56,792 bases of DNA, taken from NCBI GenBank assembly GCA_030537135.1, contig JAUNOP010000012.1, positions 1-56,792 on the forward strand. Reading direction: 5' to 3'. Below, piece after piece: positions 50,671 through 56,792 of the stretch; the first letter of the stretch is position 1, and every line of letters starts with the position of its first letter. The DNA is from Eubacteriales bacterium (GTDB lineage Bacteria > Bacillota > Clostridia > Lachnospirales > Lachnospiraceae). Under the pieces are notes generated by a model, which did no database searches, was not told where the DNA came from, and was given only the letters and a program-made list of their open reading frames with translations. Position numbers and translations under genes: made by a program.

Positions 50671-51609
50671 ATGCCGTTTAATCAGAAACCACAAAAGTTC
50701 AATGCAAAGATTAACACAGTCACAATTGGAAGCGGAGAAAAGACAGTAGCCCTGGGCGGAAATTCCACCCTGCCGCTCTATGCTTTTGACGCTCCTACCG
50801 CAAATACTGCAAAAATCGGTGTTGAGATTTCCGACCTGGGACAGACTTCCTCTGAGGGAATCAAGGCCTATTATGCAGACTGCGCAACTATCGGAGAGGC
50901 TGCTAAGAAGGCAGCTGCCATGGAGGGCGCGGATTTTGTTGCTCTGTTCCTGGAGGGCGGAGATCCGAACGGTGCAAACAAGTCTGTTGAAGAGCTGATT
51001 GCAGTAGTAAACGAGGTGGCTGAGGCCGTTGACTGTCCGTTGGTTGTAGAAGGCTGCAAGAATGTAGAAAAGGATGCAGAGCTTCTTCCAAAGGTAGCCG
51101 AGGCTCTTCAGGGCAGAAACGTCCTGATTATGTCTGAAAAAGAAGAAAACTACAAGACAATTGGTGCTGCTGCTGGCCTTGCCTATAATCAGATTGTAGG
51201 CGCTGAGTCCTCTGTAGATATCAACCTGGCAAAACAGCTGAACGTTATCACTACCCAGCTGGGTGTGAACGCACAGAAGATTGTCATGAACGTTGGTTCT
51301 GCTGCTGCTGGCTATGGCTATGAGTATGTAGTATCCACCATGGACCGTATCAGAGGTGCAGCTTTATCCCAGAATGATAATATGCTGCAGATGCCTATCA
51401 TTACACCGGTTGCTTCTGAAACCTGGGGAACAAAAGAGGCCGCTGCTTCTGAAGCAGATATGCCTGAATGGGGCTCCCAGGAAGATCGTGGAATCGATAT
51501 GGAAATTATGACTGCTGCTGCTGACCTGGCTTCAGGCTCTGACGCTGTTATCCTGAGACATCCTCAGTCCGTAGCAACAATCTCCAAAATGATTAAAGAA
51601 CTTGCGTAA
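50671..51609 (+). CDS. acsD: Corrinoid iron-sulfur protein, small subunit
   Basis: A 312-residue TIM-barrel subunit that pairs with AcsC to carry the methyl group on cobalt from AcsE to AcsB. Landmarks: KINTVTIGSGEKTVALGGNS, FDAPTANTAKIGVEISD, VALFLEGGDPNGANKSVEEL and the C-terminal MPIITPVASETWGTKEAAAS and AVILRHPQSVATI. AAGGAGG fixes the ATG at 50671; the frame open from 50611 falls in the leader. It is the first gene of the second sub-operon. Confidence 0.95.
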   Translation: MPFNQKPQKFNAKINTVTIGSGEKTVALGGNSTLPLYAFDAPTANTAKIGVEISDLGQTSSEGIKAYYADCATIGEAAKKAAAMEGADFVALFLEGGDPNGANKSVEELIAVVNEVAEAVDCPLVVEGCKNVEKDAELLPKVAEALQGRNVLIMSEKEENYKTIGAAAGLAYNQIVGAESSVDINLAKQLNVITTQLGVNAQKIVMNVGSAAAGYGYEYVVSTMDRIRGAALSQNDNMLQMPIITPVASETWGTKEAAASEADMPEWGSQEDRGIDMEIMTAAADLASGSDAVILRHPQSVATISKMIKELA

Positions 51610-51629
51610 TGGAATAGGAGGAAGAAGAT

Positions 51630-52973
51630 ATGGCACTGAATGGTATTCAGATCTTTAAATTAACACCAAAGAAAAACTGTAAGGAATGCGGCTGCCCGAC
51701 CTGTATGGCCTTCTCTATGAAGGTTGCTCAGGGCGCAATGAAGATTGAGCAGTGTCCGCATATGTCTGACGAAGCAATTGCTTCTCTGTCCGAGGCTACT
51801 GCACCGCCAATGAAGACCATTAAGGCTGGAGCCGGCGCAGCAGAATTCACCATGGGCGGCGAGACTGTTATGTACAGACATGAGAAGACCTATGTGAGCA
51901 GAACCAGATATGCTGTTAAGCTGGATTGCTGCATGGACGAGGCTGCTGTAGATGCGAAGATCGCAGAGCTTCAGAAGATAGACTATGAGCGTATCGGTGA
52001 GAGAATGTACGTAGAGGCTGTATATGTAACCTACTGCGGCGCTCACAAGGAGAATTTCCTGTCCATCATCAACAAGGTAAAGGGACTGAACAGAGTTGTA
52101 GTGATTAACTGCAAGGATGTGGATGCAGCTGCTGAGGCTGTTGCCCTTTGCAAGGATGGAAAGCCGATCTTAAATGGTGCAGATGCTTCCAACTATGAGG
52201 CTATGAATAAGATTGCCAAGGATGCAGGAATTGTTCTGGGTGTTTCCGGCAAGGATCTGAACGAATTGTATGACACAGTTGCAGCTATTGAGAAGCTTGG
52301 CAACAAGAACCTGGTAGTAGACGTGACAGGCGCTTCCATTAAGGAAACCTTCAAGAACGCTGTTCTTGTACGCCGTGCAGCTCTGAAGGATCAGAACAGA
52401 ACCTTCGGATATCCTTCTATCGTGGATACCACAGGTATCGCAGCTGAGGATAAATATATGCAGGCAGCTCTGCTGTCCCTGTTCACCATGAGATATGGTT
52501 CCATTATTGTAGTAGACCAGATGACCTATGCAGAAGCACTGCCTCTGTACGGACTGCGTCAGAACGTGTTCACTGACCCACAGAAGCCAATGAAGGTAAA
52601 TCCTGGCATCTATCCGCTTAATGGTGCAGATGAGAATTCCGTTGTTCTGACTACAGTAGACTTTGCTCTTACATACTTTGTTGTATCCGGCGAGCTGGAA
52701 CGCTCCGGCGTACCGTGCAACCTGACCATCAGCGATGCAGGCGGACTGTCTGTTCTGACCTCCTGGGCAGCAGGCAAGTTCTCCGGAAACACCATCTCCA
52801 AGTTTATCCAGACAGAGGTGGAGCCAAAGGTAAAGAGCAGAAAGCTGGTTATTCCTGGCAAGGTAGCTGTATTAAAGGGCGACCTCGAGGCAAAGCTCCC
52901 GGGATGGGAAATCATCGTGGGACCAAGAGAAGCCGTACAGCTTGTGAAATTCATGAAGGATCTTCAGGCATAA
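51630..52973 (+). CDS. acsC: Corrinoid iron-sulfur protein, large subunit
   Basis: A 447-residue subunit with an N-terminal 4Fe-4S domain (KKNCKECGCPTCMAFSMKVA, then EQCPHMSD), a central TIM barrel and a C-terminal cobalamin-binding domain (about 330-447; NLTISDAGGLSVLTSWAAGK, VIPGKVAVLKGDLEAKLPG). The Fe-S cluster reduces Co(II) back to Co(I) when the cofactor has been oxidised. AGGAGG precedes the ATG. It follows acsD by 20 bases. Confidence 0.96.
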   Translation: MALNGIQIFKLTPKKNCKECGCPTCMAFSMKVAQGAMKIEQCPHMSDEAIASLSEATAPPMKTIKAGAGAAEFTMGGETVMYRHEKTYVSRTRYAVKLDCCMDEAAVDAKIAELQKIDYERIGERMYVEAVYVTYCGAHKENFLSIINKVKGLNRVVVINCKDVDAAAEAVALCKDGKPILNGADASNYEAMNKIAKDAGIVLGVSGKDLNELYDTVAAIEKLGNKNLVVDVTGASIKETFKNAVLVRRAALKDQNRTFGYPSIVDTTGIAAEDKYMQAALLSLFTMRYGSIIVVDQMTYAEALPLYGLRQNVFTDPQKPMKVNPGIYPLNGADENSVVLTTVDFALTYFVVSGELERSGVPCNLTISDAGGLSVLTSWAAGKFSGNTISKFIQTEVEPKVKSRKLVIPGKVAVLKGDLEAKLPGWEIIVGPREAVQLVKFMKDLQA

Positions 52974-52986
52974 AAAAATGGCGGAG

Positions 52987-53011
52987 TGTGGGCTGCGAGT
53001 GCAGTCCCACA
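52987..53011 (+). promoter_or_regulatory. Hairpin in the acsC-acsE gap
   Basis: TGTGGGCTGC (52987-52996) pairs with GCAG-T-CCCACA (53001-53011) around a GAGT loop, with one bulged base. The rest of the gap is G-C rich and without a T run. Confidence 0.5.
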
Positions 53012-53117
53012 TTCCTGAAGAAAGCAGAGCGCGCCAAGAGCGCCTCTGGCTGCTTCTGACAGCAGGAGGCTGCGCGCGGCGCCGCTTTATATAAAAACAA
53101 TAAAGGAGAACAAGACT

Positions 53118-53903
53118 ATGGCAAAATTTGTAACAATCGGAGAAAGAATTCACTGCATTTCTCCAGTCATCCGTGATGCTATGGCTACCAGAAATCCAGC
53201 TCCTATCTTAAAGAGAGCAAAAGAGCAGCTCGATGCAGGCGCTACCTACCTGGATGTAAACATCGGACCTGCTGAGAACGATGGAGAAGACCTGATGAAA
53301 TGGGCTGTACAGCTCCTTCAGTCAGAATTTGACAATGTTCCTCTTGCACTGGATACAGCAAATAAGAAGGCTATTGAGGCTGGTATTTCTGTATACAACA
53401 GAGCAAAGGGAAAACCGATTGTAAACTCTGCAGATGCAGGCGGAAGAATCGAAAATATTGATCTGGCTGCTGCCAATGATGCTATTGTAATTGCTCTGTG
53501 CTCTGCAGAGGGTATTGCCGCTGACAATGACGAGCGTATGATGCACTGCCAGAATATGCTGGAGAGAGGCATGATGCTCGGAATGGATCCTTCTGATCTG
53601 TGGTTTGATCCGCTGTTTTTGGTTGTAAAGGGAATGCAGGACAAGCAGATGGAGGTTCTGGAAGCAATCAAGATGTTCTCTGATATGGGACTGAACTCCA
53701 CCGGCGGACTTTCCAACAATTCCAATGGTATGCCAAAGCACATCCGTCCGATTATGGATTCTGCTCTGGTTGCTATGGCTATGATGCAGGGTCTGACCTC
53801 AGCCATCGTAAATCCATGTGATTTAAGACTGATGGAAACCATTAAGTCCTGCGATATCTTTAAGAGCAATACCTTATATGCAGATTCCTATCTGGAAATC
53901 TAA
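53118..53903 (+). CDS. acsE: Methyl-THF:corrinoid iron-sulfur protein methyltransferase
   Basis: A 261-residue TIM-barrel enzyme that moves the methyl group from methyl-THF to the cobalt of AcsCD. The pterin-binding blocks are clear: FVTIGERIHCISPVIRDAMA, ATYLDVNIGPAENDGEDLM, PLALDTANKKAIEAGISVYN, IVNSADAGGRIENIDL and TGGLSNNSNGMPKHIRP. AAAGGAG precedes the ATG. A strong terminator follows, just ahead of acsV. Confidence 0.95.
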   Translation: MAKFVTIGERIHCISPVIRDAMATRNPAPILKRAKEQLDAGATYLDVNIGPAENDGEDLMKWAVQLLQSEFDNVPLALDTANKKAIEAGISVYNRAKGKPIVNSADAGGRIENIDLAAANDAIVIALCSAEGIAADNDERMMHCQNMLERGMMLGMDPSDLWFDPLFLVVKGMQDKQMEVLEAIKMFSDMGLNSTGGLSNNSNGMPKHIRPIMDSALVAMAMMQGLTSAIVNPCDLRLMETIKSCDIFKSNTLYADSYLEI

Positions 53904-53923
53904 TCGTATAAGTGATGACCAAG

Positions 53924-53955
53924 GGGATTTGGGCGCAGTCCCAAATCCCTTTTTT
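53924..53955 (+). terminator. Intrinsic terminator between acsE and acsV
   Basis: GGGATTTGGG (53924-53933) and CCCAAATCCC (53940-53949) form an exact 10-bp stem with a six-base loop, followed by TTTTTT. This is a textbook terminator inside the gene cluster, only 22 bases before the acsV start. Confidence 0.88.
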
Positions 53956-53977
53956 ACACAGTGAAAGGTGGTTTCCT

Positions 53978-55909
53978 ATGTTTAAGGTAACGTTTGCATT
54001 TGAAGATGGAAGCGCAGTGGAAACATATGCAAATGCAGGAGATAATCTTCTGGAAATTGCCAGAGATGCAAATGTGGCGATTGACGCCCCCTGCTCAGGC
54101 AATGCTTCCTGCGGAAAATGCCGGGTGCAGTTAAAAAGCGGAGAGCTGGACTCCAAGAAAACTCTTCATATTTCAGAGGAAGAGTACAGCGGAGGTTGGA
54201 GACTGGCATGTGTCAGCAAGATTTGTGCGGACGTGACGGTTCTGGTGCCAGATATTGCATCAGCATATAAGAGCCGTATGAAGGTTGCGGATTTAAGCTC
54301 CAAAGAGGAAATAGCTATTTTTGAAAAAGCAAAGACAAGTATTGAGCTGGCAGGTATCGAGCTGCGGAACAGTCTGGACATTGTGGACGTCTTTATGGAT
54401 GAGCCAAGTCTGGACGATACCATGCCGGATAATGAGAGGCTGACCAGAGCCCTCAGAAAATATCTGAATATTTCAAGAGTCCGCATTCCCTATGCAGTAC
54501 TGAAAAAGCTGCCCGGAACCTTGAGAGAAAATCATTTCAAGGTAAAATGTGTGATACGCACCACACCGAACGATATGTTTGTGTACGACATTTTTGGGGC
54601 AGACCACGAGGTAGTAGTTGCAGGACTTGCAGTAGATATCGGAACAACCACAGTGTCAGCGGTTCTTCTCAATATGGAAACAGGAGAGATTCTGGCAAAG
54701 GGCTCTTCTGGAAATGGACAGATTCGCTATGGGGCAGATGTCATTAATCGTATTATTGAACAGCAGAAGCCTGGAGGAAAAAGAAAGCTTCAGGATGCAG
54801 TCATCAAAGAAACCATCAACCCCATGATTCACGAAATGTGCAGAGAAGCGAAGCTTCCCAAAAATCAGATTTATAGGATGTGTGTGGCGTCCAATACAAC
54901 AATGAATCATTTGTTTGCAGGAATTGATGCAGATCCGCTTCGGATGGAACCCTATATTCCTGCATTCTTCAAAACCAATTCCCTGTTTGCGTCAGATGTG
55001 GGAATTGATATTAATAAAGATGCTCATATTATTGTGGCTCCAAACATTGGAAGCTATGTAGGCGGCGACATCACTGCCGGAACATTGGTGAGCATGATTT
55101 GGAACAAGCCGGAATTTTCTCTGTTCATTGACCTTGGAACCAATGGAGAGCTGGTGTTTGGAAACTCTGACTTTATGATGAGCTGCGCCTGCTCGGCTGG
55201 GCCTGCCTTTGAGGGCGGCGATATCAGCTGCGGTATGCGCGCCACGGACGGAGCGATTGAGGCCTGTACCATTGACCGGGAAACCATGGAACCAAGCTAC
55301 AGAGTAATTGGCGATCAAGAAACAAAGCCCGTAGGAATGTGCGGCTCTGGTATCATTGACGTTATCAGCGAGCTGTTCCTTAGCGGAATCATCAATCCAA
55401 AAGGAAAATTCGTGCGGGAGGGAAGACGTGTCCGCCATGATAAATACGGAATGGGAAGCTATGTTCTTGCCTTTGAAGAGGAATCTGGCTCTGTTAAGGA
55501 TGTGGAAATTACAGAGGTTGACATTGACAATTTTATGCGCGCAAAGGGCGCTATTTTCTCAGCAATCCGCACCATGCTTTCTTCCCTGGATTTTGATGTA
55601 TCCATGATTGACGATGTATATGTAGCCGGAGGAATCGGAAGCGGAATCAATATGCAGAATGCTGTGAATATTGGTATGTTCCCTGACATTCCGCTGGAGA
55701 AATTCCACTATATCGGAAACTCTTCCTTAAGCGGCGCTTATGCAATGCTGCTCTCCACAAAGGCAGAGAAGAAGACCTATGAGCTGGCCAGCAATATGAC
55801 CTATCTGGAGCTTTCCACGGTTCCTACCTATATGGACGAATTTGTGGGAGCCTGCTTCCTTCCTCATACAGACACCACTCTCTTCCCGTCTGTGATGGAG
55901 AAGCTATAA
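53978..55909 (+). CDS. acsV: Corrinoid activation protein (ASKHA ATPase with 2Fe-2S domain)
   Basis: A 643-residue reductive activator that returns inactive Co(II) corrinoid protein to Co(I) at the cost of ATP. The N-terminal 2Fe-2S ferredoxin domain has its Cys in APCSGNASCGKCRVQL and RLACVSK. A linker precedes the ASKHA (actin-like) ATPase with AVDIGTTTVSAVLLNMETG, FIDLGTNGELVFGNSDFMMS and VGMCGSGIIDVISELF. Such activators are needed in smaller amounts than their substrate, which fits the terminator just upstream. AAAGGTGG precedes the ATG at 53978; the frame open from 53912 runs through the terminator and is not used. Confidence 0.93.
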   Translation: MFKVTFAFEDGSAVETYANAGDNLLEIARDANVAIDAPCSGNASCGKCRVQLKSGELDSKKTLHISEEEYSGGWRLACVSKICADVTVLVPDIASAYKSRMKVADLSSKEEIAIFEKAKTSIELAGIELRNSLDIVDVFMDEPSLDDTMPDNERLTRALRKYLNISRVRIPYAVLKKLPGTLRENHFKVKCVIRTTPNDMFVYDIFGADHEVVVAGLAVDIGTTTVSAVLLNMETGEILAKGSSGNGQIRYGADVINRIIEQQKPGGKRKLQDAVIKETINPMIHEMCREAKLPKNQIYRMCVASNTTMNHLFAGIDADPLRMEPYIPAFFKTNSLFASDVGIDINKDAHIIVAPNIGSYVGGDITAGTLVSMIWNKPEFSLFIDLGTNGELVFGNSDFMMSCACSAGPAFEGGDISCGMRATDGAIEACTIDRETMEPSYRVIGDQETKPVGMCGSGIIDVISELFLSGIINPKGKFVREGRRVRHDKYGMGSYVLAFEEESGSVKDVEITEVDIDNFMRAKGAIFSAIRTMLSSLDFDVSMIDDVYVAGGIGSGINMQNAVNIGMFPDIPLEKFHYIGNSSLSGAYAMLLSTKAEKKTYELASNMTYLELSTVPTYMDEFVGACFLPHTDTTLFPSVMEKL

Positions 55910-55936
55910 AAATGAAAAAGATACTGAGGTGACAGC

Positions 55937-56596
55937 ATGTCTTTTCAATTGGAATATGACAAGGATAATCTGGAGCGCAGACCATGGGAGCATTATATGG
56001 AACTCTTTCGGTCGGCAGACCCTGAAGAAATCTCTGGGCGTACTGGATTTCCCTATGATAGAGAAACACAGAATTTTACTATAAGCTTTATGGGAACTTC
56101 CTATCAGGTTCATTTCCCGGATTTTGAGGTTTCTCATACAGGGGGAGCTTGTGGCTTTTATCCTCTGGAGGAGATTCTGAAGGCAAAGATTCTGGTAATC
56201 CGCTATCTTCTGGAGGCCTCACATGTGGTCTCCACAGGAAAATTTCTGACCTACCGGGAGACTCCCTGGGGCGATGTATATCTTCGGCAGTTTAATGGCA
56301 GATGCATTCTTCGTCTGGCCTACAGCTATGGAAACAAGCAGAAGACTTTTCAGCGGATTCTCGAAGAAATGGGAGCTTTGCCTGTGAAATTCGGAGATAT
56401 TGCCTATGAAATAGAGCTTCTTCCTGATTTTCGGGTGCGCCTGATTCTCTGGGAGGGAGACGACGAGTTTCCGCCGTCAGCTCAGATTTTGTTTTCTGAT
56501 AATTTTCCTGCATGCTTTCAGGCAGAAGACATGGCTGTGACAGGAGATGTGATTATCGGGACTCTGAAGGCAGTGGAAAAGCTTACTGCGCTGTGA
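55937..56596 (+). CDS. DUF3786 protein
   Basis: A 219-residue soluble protein of unknown function. It contains WEHYMELF, a short strand-rich part (NFTISFMGTSYQVHFPDFEV), then TGKFLTYRETPWGDVYLRQF, and near the end DDEFPPSAQILFSDNFPACF. I recognise these as a DUF3786 protein, a family that recurs beside Wood-Ljungdahl and corrinoid genes in anaerobes. Between acsV and fhs, a role in corrinoid or folate handling is possible but unproven. There is no signal peptide or metal motif. The ribosome site is ACTGAGGTGAC before ATG 55937. Confidence 0.7.
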   Translation: MSFQLEYDKDNLERRPWEHYMELFRSADPEEISGRTGFPYDRETQNFTISFMGTSYQVHFPDFEVSHTGGACGFYPLEEILKAKILVIRYLLEASHVVSTGKFLTYRETPWGDVYLRQFNGRCILRLAYSYGNKQKTFQRILEEMGALPVKFGDIAYEIELLPDFRVRLILWEGDDEFPPSAQILFSDNFPACFQAEDMAVTGDVIIGTLKAVEKLTAL

Positions 56597-56698
56597 GGGC
56601 AAAAGCCCTGTACAGAGAAAAATGATGAAGCAAGCAGGGAGACCTGTTGCGATACATGAACAATCCTATTGCGGATAGAAAAAAAGGAGGTAATTTCT

Positions 56699-56792
56699 AT
56701 GGGATTTAAAACTGACATCGAAATTGCACAGGAGTGCACGATGCTGCCGATTACAGAAATCGCAGCAAAAGCAGGTATTGAGGACAAATATC
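56699..56792 (+). CDS. fhs: Formate-tetrahydrofolate ligase, start (truncated by window)
   Basis: Only the first 31 codons are in the window: MGFKTDIEIAQECTMLPITE, then IAAKAGIEDKY. This matches the conserved beginning of formyl-THF synthetase (about 556 residues), which uses ATP to attach formate to THF in the methyl branch. AAAGGAGG lies upstream of the ATG. No clear promoter is visible in the 100-base gap; a GGGC-AAAA-GCCC hairpin lies just after the DUF3786 stop. Confidence 0.85.
   Translation, partial: MGFKTDIEIAQECTMLPITEIAAKAGIEDKY

Noticed and set aside
53912-53977. Extended N-terminus of AcsV
   Set aside because: The extension would be encoded by the terminator hairpin, and homologues start at MFKVTFAFEDG.

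Overview
The window looks like chromosome of an anaerobic gut Firmicute of the family Lachnospiraceae, most likely a Blautia-like acetogen. The evidence is protein flavour and gene order (rpsP-khpA-rimM-trmD, plsX-acpP-rnc-smc-ftsY, ylxM-ffh, der-plsY-gpsA), strong AGGAGG ribosome sites, TTGACA-17-TATAAT promoters, and above all a complete carbonyl branch of the Wood-Ljungdahl pathway. No tRNA, rRNA or CRISPR array was seen. The genus is an inference.

Layout. Bases 1-3100 are a small accessory scrap yard: the 3' part of an IS transposase with a broken small partner gene, an AbiE-type toxin-antitoxin pair whose antitoxin is intact but whose toxin is broken twice, and short leftovers of phage and other genes. 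Bases 3120-8270 hold a ZinT-like exported metal-binding protein with an operator-like dyad at its promoter, a membrane CapA-type protein with a 21-copy Arg/Ser hexapeptide repeat, a MATE exporter and a YfcE phosphodiesterase. Bases 8390-15700 hold a DEAD-box helicase with a long leader, threonine aldolase, a heterodimeric ABC exporter and a YbaK/EbsC deacylase.

Bases 15750-41290 are core housekeeping: lipid synthesis (plsX, acpP, plsY, gpsA), rnc, smc, the SRP genes (ftsY, ylxM, ffh), threonine dehydratase, ribosome and tRNA maturation (rpsP, khpA, rimM, trmD, rplS, rbgA, der), map, rnhB, yraN, a laccase-domain protein, prs and a DUF512 radical-SAM-like protein. The usual rpsP-trmD-rplS run is interrupted by a ZIP metal transporter and an antisense map gene. 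The signal peptidase I homologue next to rplS lacks both catalytic residues. Three intergenic copies of a palindromic, MITE-like element lie at about 10.2, 29.1 and 36.8 kb; two have target-site-like direct repeats, and one of these sits in a promoter.

Bases 42400-56792 are the acetogenesis locus. A near-consensus Rex (NADH/NAD+ sensor) operator lies ahead of it. Then come a His-rich metal-binding protein, CooT, methylenetetrahydrofolate reductase (MetF), CooC, CO dehydrogenase (AcsA), a second CooC, acetyl-CoA synthase (AcsB), the corrinoid iron-sulfur protein (AcsD, AcsC), methyltransferase AcsE, corrinoid activator AcsV, a DUF3786 protein and the start of formyl-THF synthetase (Fhs), which runs off the edge. 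The cluster makes the nickel enzymes, supplies and inserts nickel, and passes the methyl group from methyl-THF through the corrinoid protein to acetyl-CoA. Hairpins, one true terminator and an internal tandem promoter divide it into sub-operons.
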